From positions 1 through 26,635 of the forward strand of contig VGRU01000026.1 in the NCBI GenBank assembly GCA_016875255.1: a stretch of DNA of 26,635 nucleotides, given 5' to 3'. The notes under the pieces are model-generated. The model had not been told where the DNA came from, did not search any database, and saw only the letters and a program-made list of their open reading frames with translations. This DNA is from Deltaproteobacteria bacterium. GTDB lineage: Bacteria; Desulfobacterota; BSN033; UBA1163. Shown one piece after another: positions 1 through 7,907 of the stretch; the first letter of the stretch is position 1; each line of letters begins with the position of its first letter. A program made the translations under genes and the position numbers.

Positions 1-548
1 AGGGACTCGATGAGGCCCAGATAGAGGGGAGAAGATTTCGGCATACAGACCCCCTGAATCAAACGCTCCTCGTGTTCTTCCGAAAACCCATTGGCAATCT
101 TCAGGATGGATCTTACCTGCTCTCCGATGTGCTGCGCAAGCAGTTTATTCTTCGTCTGGATCAGGTCGGGAAGGCTTTCGAGAAGGTCCATCGCCTCCTG
201 AAAGATATCATTCACCTCTTTCACGGCACGATCGCTGAAAAAGATGTGTTCCTTCTCCATGGACTTCAGCCGGCCCACCATTCCCTCCATGTTGTATCCC
301 ATCCGGTCAAAACTGGAGGCCATGGAGAGGTAGGGTTTCGCCCATTCCTTTCCCTTCTCGCCGGGTGAGCTCTTCTCGATCACAAATTTGGCCAGCTCTG
401 CTGAATGTCTTCGAACCTCCCCCTTCATGTCATCCGCTTCTTTGATCGACTTCTCGCTGACCGTCCGAAACCCCTCGAAGATAAGTTCCAGCATCTTGAT
501 CTCGCTCCGACAGACCAGAATCAGTTTCTCCTCGACCTCCTTATTCAT
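1..548 (-). CDS. PhoU-like domain protein (C-terminus beyond window)
   Basis: The minus strand is open from the ATG at 548 to the left edge, giving 182 codons and no stop. The product is all-helical and charged, starting MNKEVEEKLILVC, with a later part (EVNDIFQEAMDLLESLP, then SEEHEERLIQG) of the type seen in PhoU and in the PhoU-like tail of Na/Pi cotransporters. PhoU proteins bind metal clusters and control phosphate uptake. No membrane segment is visible, so this is probably a stand-alone soluble PhoU-like protein. A purine-rich ribosome site (GAGGAGAAGAGAG) directly precedes the ATG. No pst or phoB gene is visible in the window, so the phosphate role is inferred from the fold alone. A generic helical-bundle protein is the alternative. 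Confidence 0.6.
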   Translation of the reverse strand, partial: MNKEVEEKLILVCRSEIKMLELIFEGFRTVSEKSIKEADDMKGEVRRHSAELAKFVIEKSSPGEKGKEWAKPYLSMASSFDRMGYNMEGMVGRLKSMEKEHIFFSDRAVKEVNDIFQEAMDLLESLPDLIQTKNKLLAQHIGEQVRSILKIANGFSEEHEERLIQGVCMPKSSPLYLGLIES

Positions 549-587
549 CTCTCTTCTCCTCGATAAATAGTGAATTATCAAAAAGTC

Positions 588-689
588 GTCACTCCGGTGA
601 AAACCGGAGTCCAGAATTTTTACCACTATTCGAAAAGACTGGATTCCCCCGTATCAAGTGCGGGGCAGGCTTATCAAGTCCGGAATGAC
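588..689. repeat. degenerate double-hairpin intergenic repeat
   Basis: This lies between the PhoU-like and endonuclease Q-like genes. It starts GTCACTCCGG and ends CCGGAATGAC. Inside are a hairpin (ACTCCGGTGAAAACCGGAGT) and a second, looser one containing CCCGTATCAAGTGCGGG. It belongs to the same core family as 10957-11089, 18412-18543, 9703-9907 and 25019-25219. Only a trace of a terminal arm (AAAAAGTCG) remains on the left, so it looks like an old, eroded copy. Confidence 0.7.
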
Positions 690-726
690 AAAAGTTTTAG
701 AGTCTCATATGGTACGGTAAAACTTC

Positions 727-2008
727 TTAAAAGAGTTTCAATTGCTCTTTCGACTGCCCTGTCTCTTTTTGTTCGGGAAAGAGATTGATCTTTCCGTAAA
801 CGCCATCATGGCCCGGAACGATCGAAACCTTTCCCTGCCTCATCCGAATGATTCCTTCAAGAATCCTGGGCGGAACAAAGGAGGCTAATTCATCCGGTGT
901 GGCATCGAGAAGGATATGGAACTCCGATCCTCCTCTTTCGATCAGTCGATCATATTCCGCATCAACCGCCTTTGTCCCCACCCGAACTCCTAACCCTCCG
1001 GCAATGATCTCCTCCAGGGGAATGAGGTGGATGGAAGGGACGGCATGCTTTGGAATAAAACCTTCCTGCCGATCGGAGAGTTCTTCGACCCGATGCATCA
1101 CCCCGATGGTCAACTTCTTCTGGCATTCAGGGCAGAGATTCCGATGCGATCTTGTTTCAGCCGGAGAGAAGATCACCCCGCACTGGCGGTGGCCATCATA
1201 GTGATATTTCCCCTCTTCCGGAAAGAATTCAATCGTGAAGAGAAACTTCCTTTTGTCTTTCTTCCGGAGAATATCAACCACTTCTTGATAATGGAGGTCG
1301 CCATCGAAGCAATTCGCTTCCCTTCCTAACCGGTTCGGCGAGTGAGCGTCGGAATTGGAAATAAGCGTAATCTCATCGAGAGCCGAAAGCCTCCAGTTCA
1401 TCTCCGAGAGCCGAAAGCCTCCAGTTCATCTCAGGGTCAGAGGAGAGGCCGGTCTCAATGGCCCGGATATGAGGAGACATCTCTTCAAAGCATTCCCCGA
1501 TCGAATCGAACCCGGAATTGGCTCCGAAGATCGAAAACCACGGCGTCCATGCGTGGGCGGGAACAATGAGGCAGTCCTCGGAGACATCGAGAATCATCTT
1601 AACGAGTTCTTTTGCGGAAAAACCGAAGATGGGTCTTCCATCGGAAGAAAGTTTTCCAAGATTCCCCATCTTTGAATTGATCTTCTCCACCACCTCAAAA
1701 GAAGGGGCAAAAATGAGATTGTGAATCCGTCTTACCTTACCCTTCTGGGAGTAAATGTTGCTCAGCTCTGTGGTCAAAATGAAACGGACCCCTTCATCTC
1801 CTTTTCTCAACTGAAAGAGCCCATTGCCTGAGGGAACCAGTTTGGCCTGCAACTCTGCAAAATAAGTGGGATGGGTAAAATCCCCTGTCCCGAGAAGCGC
1901 AATCCCCTTCTTTTTTGCCCACCGTGCAAGCGTTTCTACCTCCATATCCTTGCTCGTGGCCCGGCTGTACTTCGAATGGAGATGAAAATCAGCGATGAAC
2001 CGCATCAT
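727..2008 (-). pseudogene. endonuclease Q-like PHP-domain protein, broken by a 28-bp tandem duplication
   Basis: Two overlapping reading frames, 1373-2008 (211 codons) and 727-1401 (224 codons), make one protein of 417 residues once a 28-bp tandem duplication is collapsed: 1282 - 28 = 1254 nt, an exact multiple of three. The N-terminus has the PHP metal motif DFHLHSKYS, later SNSDAHSP. The middle has a cysteine site (CGV then CPEC) as in endonuclease Q, and the length is typical of that family. Endonuclease Q cleaves DNA 5' of deaminated or abasic bases; it was first described in Thermococcales, with bacterial homologues. As sequenced, the first frame ends soon after the repeat, losing the zinc site and C-terminus. 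Start is ATG at 2008 or 2005. It may be intact in the living strain if the duplication is an assembly error. Confidence 0.75.
1377..1432. repeat. perfect 28-bp tandem duplication inside the endonuclease Q-like gene
   Basis: Positions 1377-1404 and 1405-1432 are identical. Each encodes the stretch MNWRLSAL in one of two frames. Because 28 is not a multiple of three, the second copy shifts the frame; deleting one copy restores the gene. Confidence 0.95.
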
Positions 2009-2017
2009 TTAAACCAT

Positions 2018-2283
2018 GAAATCCGAAACACGAAACCCTAAATACGAAACAATTCCAAAATTGATGAACTCGTAAAAAGTCGAAAAATAGAAAAAATGTC
2101 ATGCTGAATTTATTTCAGCATCTAACAGTTTCAACAACTCATGAGACCCTGAAACAAGTTCAGGGTGACAGATCGGGACTTTTTACGAGACCATCAAAAT
2201 TCTAAATCCAAATGTTCAAAACTTGTTTCGAATTTTGGTCATTCGAAATTTGAATTTGTTTCGTGCTTCGATATTCGGATTTC
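2018..2283. repeat. large imperfect palindrome, split by an inserted element
   Basis: The 300 bp between the EF-Tu-like gene and the endonuclease Q-like gene form two AT-rich arms. The left arm has GAAATCCGAA (2018) and CACGAAAC (2029); the right arm has the complements GTTTCGTG (2258) and TTCGGATTTC (2274). The 133-bp element at 2063-2195 sits inside. The arms look like an intergenic repeat older than the insertion. No gene is seen here. Confidence 0.7.
2063..2195. mobile_element. MITE-like element, GATGGTCTCG-type terminal repeat, core type 2
   Basis: The 133-bp element begins GATGAACTCGTAAAAAGTC and ends ACTTTTTACGAGACCATC, an inverted repeat of about 18 bp. The flanking hexamer AAAATT occurs directly on both sides (2057-2062 and 2196-2201), which looks like a target-site duplication. 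The core (2098-2169) holds two hairpins, CTGAATTTATTTCAG and CCCTGAAACAAGTTCAGGG. Core type 2 also occurs at 16798-16928 and 20999-21055. No coding capacity. Compare copies 10957-11089 and 18412-18543, which have the same ends but a different core. Confidence 0.8.
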
Positions 2284-2307
2284 GAATTTATAGGGACCCG
2301 TCCCCTC

Positions 2308-2565
2308 CTACCCCACAACCTTATAGACGGTGTCGTGCTCCCTGACCTTATCCTTCACCCTGATCCCGATATCCGCGCCCGGTCCGGCCTCCAGGACATT
2401 GCTGTTCTCAATCTGCATCGAATCAACCGTCTGAGTGACGTCGGTCGTATGGCCGACGATGTGGATCTGGTCGCCCACTTTCAAGGAGCCTTCCGAGAGC
2501 CGAATAGCGGCCACGCCGATCTTCCCAAAAAACTTGATCACCAGTCCCACTTTCTTCTCTTCCAT
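2308..2565 (-). CDS. small EF-Tu domain-2-like beta-barrel protein
   Basis: An 85-residue protein with the pattern of the second domain of translational GTPases: KFFGKIGVAAIRLSEG, then SLKVGDQIHIVGHTTD, and a closing VREHDTVYKVVG. There is no G domain, so it cannot be an elongation factor. Stand-alone proteins of this kind are usually annotated 'translation elongation factor-like' and have no established role. The start is supported by a strong ribosome site (AAAGGAGGAAGACG-ATG). It is the last gene of the operon and begins 22 bp after the glycosyltransferase stop. The link to the envelope genes upstream is positional only. Confidence 0.75.
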   Translation of the reverse strand: MEEKKVGLVIKFFGKIGVAAIRLSEGSLKVGDQIHIVGHTTDVTQTVDSMQIENSNVLEAGPGADIGIRVKDKVREHDTVYKVVG

Positions 2566-2587
2566 CGTCTTCCTCCTTTCGCAGGGT

Positions 2588-3738
2588 TTAAACCTCCACT
2601 CCCATACTCCTCAATCTCTTTAAAACATCTCCAACCTCGATCGTATTCAAACATTCTAACTCTTTGCACAGGAAGAACCTTTCTTCAGCGCAGGGCGAAC
2701 AGGGAATCCCTCTTCGAATGACTTCGATCTTCTCCCCCCTTGGCGACCATACTCTGTGATCGGTGGGACCGAAGATGGTTAATGTCGGCAATCCCAGAGC
2801 AGCTGCCATGTGAGAGATGCCAGAATCGTTTCCGATGAAGAGCCGGCTCCCTTCCATCACGGAGGCGAGCTGAACCAGTGAAAGCCCTTTGGTTAAAATC
2901 AGATGGGGTGAGTTCAGTTCTTCAAAAGCATGGAGGACCTCCGGCCCCTCGGCAGGACCGAGGACGATAAGGAACTTCCCGCCGGGTTTCGTTTGAAGAT
3001 GACGAAAAAGATCTAAAAAATGTTTCAAGGGCCATATCTTTTTTCTGCTCCCGCTTCCCGGATGGAGGATGATGGCTTTTGATCTTTCTTCGGGGGAGAG
3101 TCCTCTCCCCGTCCAGAAATTCTTTCCCCACTCCTGATCCTCCTTCTTTAAGTAAAGCCTGGGATGTTCCTCTGAAGGCGGAATTCCGTATCGGGTCAGC
3201 TGTCTAATCAGGTGATCGGACAGATGAATCCCCTCATCCCAGTTCGGCAGGGGATTGATATGAAGGATCCGGCCCTGACAGACCCTTTTTAAATTTCCGA
3301 TGAGCGTTCCCTCTCCATCTTTTGATCGGACAGATGAATCCCCTCATCCCAGTTCGGCAGGGGATTGATGTGAAGGATCCGGCCCTGACAGACCCTTTTC
3401 AAATTTCCGATGAGCGTTCCCTCTCCATCTTTTCCGAAGACGACGATGAGTCCAAACCCGCTGAAAAACTGAGAAAGGGCCCGATCCAGCAGCCCCTCGC
3501 GGACGAAGAAGGTGGCCATCCCTTTCTGGTCGATGGAAAAAATCTCCTCTGCATAGAAACGCCCTTCTGCTAATTGAAGTATTCTGGGGTAGCCCATCAT
3601 CACCGGTCTTGCGTTTGGAAAAGCCCTTCGAAGGGCTGTTAGCGCTGGCAGGGCCAAGATGAAATCGCCCAGGGCGCCCTGATGGATCACCAGCATTGAT
3701 TGAATCTTCGGGTTCTTCCCTTCCGCAGAAAGGGTCAT
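2588..3738 (-). pseudogene. glycosyltransferase family 9 (heptosyltransferase-like), broken by a 110-bp tandem duplication
   Basis: Collapsing a 110-bp duplication leaves 1041 nt, coding for 346 residues, the usual length for LPS heptosyltransferases. The N-terminal half has the family start IHQGALGDFILALPALTALR. The centre reads ILHPGSGSRKKIWPLKHF. The C-terminal half has the donor-site motif GNDSGISHMAAALGLP followed by IFGPTD. Such enzymes transfer ADP-heptose or a related sugar to lipid A-core at the inner face of the cytoplasmic membrane, implying a Gram-negative envelope. As sequenced, translation from ATG 3738 leaves frame in the duplication and stops at 3289 after 149 residues; the rest is open from 3028. 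A GALGD-type start rather than GDVL is normal for distant members, so the exact sugar is unknown. Confidence 0.8.
3213..3432. repeat. 110-bp tandem duplication with two synonymous differences
   Basis: Copies 3213-3322 and 3323-3432 are identical except at two sites. On the coding strand these are CAT/CAC (His) and TTA/TTG (Leu), both silent. 110 is not a multiple of three, so the duplication breaks the glycosyltransferase. Confidence 0.95.
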
Positions 3739-3750
3739 TCTTGCCTCCTT

Positions 3751-4789
3751 CTATCCTTGCGAAATCCTCTCGAGCCGTCTCCGCACATGCTCATCCTCCG
3801 GCGTGATTCTGAGGACTTCCTCGTACTCTCTTCTGGCTTCTTTCCATCTTTTCTGCTCTTCATAGAGAACGCCCAGGTTGATCCTGGCAAAGAGGTAATT
3901 TGGATTGGTGCGGATCGCCTTCTTCAGCTCGGAAATCGCCTCTCGATATCGCCCCTGATCACCGTAGAGGAGGGCCAGGTTATAACGAAGATCCGCATAC
4001 CGAGGATTTAACCGAACAGCCTTTTCCATCAGCCGGAGCGCCTCCCGGGGCCGCCTCATCAAGCCATAGATATAACTGAGGTGGGCATATCCCATTCCGT
4101 AAAATGGGATTTAGCTTTATCGCCTTTTTGAACTCCTCAATCGCCTTTCGATAGTCTCCATAGTGATAATAGACCGACCCTAAGTTGGAATGAAACTGGA
4201 ATGCGTCAGGGATCAGTTTTGCCGCCTTCTCCAGTTCCCGAATCGACTGAACCGATTTTCCTTCCCTGGCAAGGTAGAGGCCAACGAAGTGATGGAATGG
4301 TCCATAAAGGCGACGCAAATGAATCTTCCCGAAACCCCTCCCTTTTCTTTCAAGGAGGTGAATCTTTCCTCTCTTCCATATCCCCTTCTTCCGGTAGTAG
4401 TCTTGACAGGCAGGATGGCTCCGGAGCGCTTTCTGAATTCTTGAAATGGCCTCCCGTTGCCTTCCCATCTGAAGATAGATCATTCCTAAAAGATGCTGGA
4501 GAAAACCTTCCTTTGGGTTCTTCCTTGCCTCAGAGAGAAAGATTTCTTCAGCCTCTTTCCATCGCCCCATCTCAAGGTAGAGGTAACCCAAATGGAGGGC
4601 GGCCTCCCGGTACTTAGGGTTGAGGCGAATGGCCTGGCCAAACTCCTTCTCCGCTCTGCCCAAATCTCCCTCCGCCGCCAGGAGCAAACCCATCTGGTTG
4701 CGGAGATCCGCATAATCCGGATGAGCCTGAATCTCCTCCTCAATCTCCTGTAAAATCCGCTTATACACCGGAAGCTGTTTTATCTTCAT
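3751..4789 (-). pseudogene. tetratricopeptide-repeat protein, single-base frameshift
   Basis: The protein is a string of TPR units from about residue 20 to the end (for example LRNQMGLLLAAEGDLGRAEK, AALHLGYLYLEMGRWKEAEE, FHSNLGSVYYHYGDYRKAIE, ARINLGVLYEEQKRWKEARR). Without the extra base it would have 345 residues. TPR proteins are scaffolds for protein-protein contacts; no signal peptide or enzymatic domain is seen. The frame breaks near 4101-4104, an AAAA run on the plus strand: removing one base turns LNPILRNG-stop-type sequence into LNPIYGMGYAHLSY and continues the TPR pattern. As sequenced the frames are 3980-4789 and 3751-4095. The start ATG 4789 overlaps the upstream gene by 29 bp and has AAGGA eight bases before it. 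The homopolymer makes a sequencing error likely. Confidence 0.8.
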
Positions 4790-5102
4790 CCGTTTCTTCC
4801 TTCTTCTTTATTTCGATCGGAATCCATTGCCCTTTCTCCTTTCGCCAGTTGATAAACTGGAAAACGATATCGGAAACTCCGGAAATGGAGCGGATCTTCT
4901 TTTCAAAGGTGAAGAGGGTCTTCGCAGTAAATTCCTTCACCCCCTCCTCGCCCCCATCCGCATAGATGCGGGAGAGTTTAAAGAGCCCCCGCAGGTAAAC
5001 CACTCCCCTCACGGTCCCGAAATCGATCTTGGTATAATCGATATTGGTCCGGATCAGCATCCTTCGGACTTCAGACTGGATGACAAAATCGTCTTTGTTC
5101 AT
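4761..5102 (-). CDS. BON-like domain protein, 113 residues
   Basis: A small protein with the helix-strand pattern of BON-type domains: a basic N-terminus (RRMLIRTNIDYTKID), a strand with GVVYLRGLFKL, and a second helix-strand unit (FEKKIRSISGVSDIVFQF), as in 'hyperosmotic shock' Y repeats, where a Gly precedes each strand. The C-terminal 25 residues are lysine- and glutamate-rich. BON domains are thought to bind membranes or phospholipids, but no signal peptide is seen here, so it is probably cytoplasmic. Its ATG overlaps the receiver-gene stop in an ATGA, so translation is probably coupled. Pairing with a receiver suggests a sensory role, unproven. The domain call rests on pattern only. Confidence 0.5.
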   Translation of the reverse strand: MNKDDFVIQSEVRRMLIRTNIDYTKIDFGTVRGVVYLRGLFKLSRIYADGGEEGVKEFTAKTLFTFEKKIRSISGVSDIVFQFINWRKEKGQWIPIEIKKKEETDEDKTASGV

Positions 5103-5471
5103 CTCTCAACCGCCTGAGGGGGTGCCTCCAACGCCCTTCGAACGGCATCCAATAACTCTTCCGGGTCGTAGGGCTTCTTGATAAAAAAACGGGCGCCCAG
5201 CTCACGGGCTCTCTCCTCGGCATTCCTCTCCGGACTTCCCGTGACAAAAATGATGGGAATACGGCTCATCCGTTTTGACTCTTTCAACTTCTCAGCCACA
5301 CTGAACCCATCGCCTGCCGGCATCCCCCCGCTCCTTATGGGCCATAAATACGCCCTGGACGCCGTCAAAGGCAACGACCGTATGGTATCCGTTTGATTGG
5401 AGGCGGATGGTCAATGCCTTAACAATATCCCGCTCGTCATCGACAATGAGAATCTTCCTTTTGCGAGCCAT
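5099..5471 (-). pseudogene. response-regulator receiver domain lacking its phosphoacceptor segment
   Basis: From ATG 5471 the frame reads MARKRKILIVDDERDIVKAL, the start of a CheY-like receiver with the acidic pair D11 D12. It stays in the expected pattern to FMAHKE (residue 47), then stops at 5292. The correct continuation, MPAGDGFSVAEKLKE to FIKKPYDPEELLDAV with the conserved Lys in KKPY, is in another frame from 5323 to 5099. The missing piece is the strand that ends in the phosphorylated Asp, about position 55. Adding about 23 nt at 5323-5330 would restore 396 nt and 131 residues. The gene starts in a TAATG overlap with the M23 peptidase stop. A single-domain regulator without an output domain is implied. 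The deletion may be real or an assembly gap. Confidence 0.75.
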
Positions 5472-6902
5472 TACCCGCCTCCCTTGCCTTCTCTCTTTTG
5501 GGATTCCGGACTCATCCGATCAGAAACGGCCCCCTGAAGCCACGCCAACATTTCATCCCTCCGTTTCTGAAAAGCCTCCATCTTTCCCTTTTCGATCGGA
5601 AGCCCCGAGGGAAGACTCTCCTTCAGTGGGTTTCTGAATCGCCCGTCTTTTGCCATCCGGTAATCCAGATGAGGGCCCGTGGAGAGACCGGTGGAACCCA
5701 CATAACCGATCACCTGCTTCTGCCTGACCCGGGCTCCTTTTCTGATTCCGGGACCGTAACCCGAGAGGTGGCCATAATAGGTCATATACCCGTTCGGGTG
5801 CCGGAGCACCACCTGTTTTCCGAATCCTCCTCCCCACCCGCAGGAGACCACGGTCCCATCTGCCACCGCCCATATAGGCGTCCCTGAAGGCGCCGCATAA
5901 TCAACGCCATAATGAGGACGAACCCCGCCAAGGATGGGGTGTTTCCTCGCCTTGCTGAATCTCGAACTGATGCGGGTAAAACGAAGGGGAGACCTCAGAA
6001 AAGCCTTCTTCAAAGCAAGCCCTTTCTCATTATAAAAATCGCCCTTAAAGTGAATCCCCTGGATCACCTTCTCTCCTCTCTGGTACTCCACCGCATGAAT
6101 CGGACCGTATCGAATAAATTCCTTCTCCTTATAAACCTTCTCGACCACCATTTGAAACCGGTCTCCTTCTCTTACATCTTTATAGAAATCGATCTCTGCG
6201 GCGAGGATTTCAGCAAAGGAGATCACCAGCTGTTCTTTTTCTCCCGCGGATTCCATCGCCTCAAAAAGGGAAGACCGAATGACCCCCTCCACTTTGACCA
6301 GATGAGTTTCAAGAGGAATTTCCTTCCTCCGTCCAATATATCCCTCTGGACCCTTTTCGATCTCATAGATTTCGATCGGACCCGCTTCGAAAATAAATTT
6401 TACCAGCTCCCCTTTTTCGTCAGCAATAAATCGGAATTGTCCGCCTTTCAATCTCCTGAAATCGACCAAAGGCTTCAACGTTGAAACGATCCGTTCAGTC
6501 CAGATTTGAGATATACCCCTCTCCGCCAGCGATTTTGAAAAAGTGCTTTTCTCTTTGATCGTGCCCTCGATGATCTGATGCACCGGTTCGGGGGGTTGAA
6601 CCTCTTTGGATGGAGGGCTGATTTCAGCGGGACCGCCTTTGGAGAGAATGGGCCAGTAGGGCAGGACAAAGAAATAGGCGATTAAAAATATGATGCACCG
6701 GTTCGGGGGGTTGAACCTCTTTGGATGGAGGGCTGATTTCAGCGGGACCGCCTTTGGAGAGAATGGGCCAGTAGGGCAGGACAAAGAAATAGGCGATTAA
6801 AAATAAGAGGAGGACCCCAAGAGAACCCAAGAAAAGAAACCGCTTCCGTTTCTTCCTTCGATCATCTTGAGACTGCCGCTGAAATAAATGATCCCTCTTC
6901 AT
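5471..6902 (-). pseudogene. M23 family peptidoglycan endopeptidase (MepM/Csd3-like), N-terminus disrupted by a 115-bp duplication
   Basis: Collapsing the duplication gives 438 residues. The order is a basic N-terminus, one membrane helix (LGVLLLFLIAYFFVLPYW, about residues 28-45), a proline-rich linker, OapA/Csd3-like domains (residues 70-270), and a LytM catalytic domain with HYGVD (H292, D296), YYGHLSGYG (H340) and GPHLDYR (H373, D375). Such enzymes cut peptide cross-links in the periplasmic wall. The third zinc ligand, normally the second His of GPHLH, is Asp here. As sequenced, ATG 6902 gives only 92 residues, but an ATG at 6784 inside the duplication opens a 437-codon frame that regains the correct frame before the helix, so an anchored enzyme could still be made. 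It begins 10 bp after galT ends and overlaps the receiver start by TAATG. Confidence 0.8.
6576..6805. repeat. perfect 115-bp tandem duplication in the M23 peptidase gene
   Basis: Copies 6576-6690 and 6691-6805 are identical. They cover the codons for the membrane helix and proline-rich linker. 115 is not a multiple of three, so the copy shifts the frame. Confidence 0.95.
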
Positions 6903-6911
6903 TCTGAATTC

Positions 6912-7898
6912 TTAGCTCTCAACCTTTCTTAAAAACGCCGCCGCATCTTCCGGAGGAGTGGGATTGACGAAAAATCCCGTCCCCCATTCAAAACCCTCCC
7001 GCAGTCCGATCCGCAGACGGGTTTCAATATGCCAGTGGTATTCCGGGCGATGGAACCTCTCCTGAACCGGAGAGGTATGAAAGGTCAAACTATAAGGAGG
7101 ATCGGAGAGCAACTTGTGAAATTTAAGAAACAGGGACTGGATCGCCATAGAGAGATCCTCTGTTTCCTCTTCTTGAAGTCGATGAAAATCGGAGCGATGC
7201 GCTTTTGGAACGATCCAGGTTTCGAAAGGAAAGCGCGAGGCAAAGGGGGCGAAGACCAAAAAATGGACGGTCTCCAGAATAACCCTTTTCCTCGCCGATA
7301 TCTCCTCTTTGAGGATATCGCAAAAAATACAGCGCTCCTTCCGCTGATAATAATCCAATATCCCCAGGATCTCTTCGTCGATTCTCCTCGGAATCACAGG
7401 CATGGCCAGGATGTGGGAGTGGGGATGGCGGTTAAAGAGTCCCGGATAATTCTTTAAGATGAGAAACTGTTCAAAACGACGGTCTTTCTCCAGGTCGATG
7501 AGCCTCGCCTGATAGGCCTGAAGAATCTTTCTGATCTGAGAGGATTCCATGAAGGCAAGGCTCTGATGATGTTCAGGAGCCTCGATGACGATCTCGTGGG
7601 CGCCGATGGCTTCCATCACATCATACATCCCATCGGGCCTCCGGTCGAACTCTCCCTCAATCCGGAAGAAGGGAAATTTGTTTGGGATGACGCGGATTCC
7701 CCATCCCCTTTCCTGCTTGATGGAGAAGGTCTCCGGAGGCGTCATTTCTTCGTTTCCCGCGCAGAAGGGACACGGGCCCTCCAAATTCTGAACCTGATAG
7801 GGCGGTTTAAAGGAGAGATAATCAGAGGGTCCCTTGGGGTGATCGGTGGTGATGACCACCCACATTCTGGTAACAGGATCTCTTCTCAGTTCAGCCAC
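6912..7898 (-). CDS. galactose-1-phosphate uridylyltransferase-like (HIT superfamily)
   Basis: A 328-residue protein with the GalT plan: a first zinc pair CPFC (C43, C46), the active-site segment NRHPHSHILAMP (H158-P-H160-S-H162), a second pair CIFC (C190, C193), and a C-terminal HWHIE followed by GFEWGTGFFVNPTPPEDAA. GalT exchanges uridylyl groups between UDP-glucose and hexose-1-phosphates through a His-UMP intermediate (H160 here). The residue two after the nucleophile is Gln in classical GalT but His here, as in hydrolytic HIT proteins, so the substrate is uncertain; a UDP- or ADP-sugar phosphorylase is an alternative. Start is GTG 7898 with AAGGAGG close upstream. It sits 9 bp after the STAS gene, in an operon with envelope genes, which fits sugar-nucleotide supply. 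Confidence 0.75.
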   Translation of the reverse strand: MAELRRDPVTRMWVVITTDHPKGPSDYLSFKPPYQVQNLEGPCPFCAGNEEMTPPETFSIKQERGWGIRVIPNKFPFFRIEGEFDRRPDGMYDVMEAIGAHEIVIEAPEHHQSLAFMESSQIRKILQAYQARLIDLEKDRRFEQFLILKNYPGLFNRHPHSHILAMPVIPRRIDEEILGILDYYQRKERCIFCDILKEEISARKRVILETVHFLVFAPFASRFPFETWIVPKAHRSDFHRLQEEETEDLSMAIQSLFLKFHKLLSDPPYSLTFHTSPVQERFHRPEYHWHIETRLRIGLREGFEWGTGFFVNPTPPEDAAAFLRKVES

Positions 7899-7907
7899 AA
7901 AACCTCC

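Noticed and set aside
4201..4617. A 138-codon plus-strand frame
   Set aside because: It is antisense to the TPR gene, whose repeat pattern is clear on the minus strand.
5912..6484. A 190-codon plus-strand frame
   Set aside because: It is antisense to the M23 peptidase, which has recognisable catalytic motifs.
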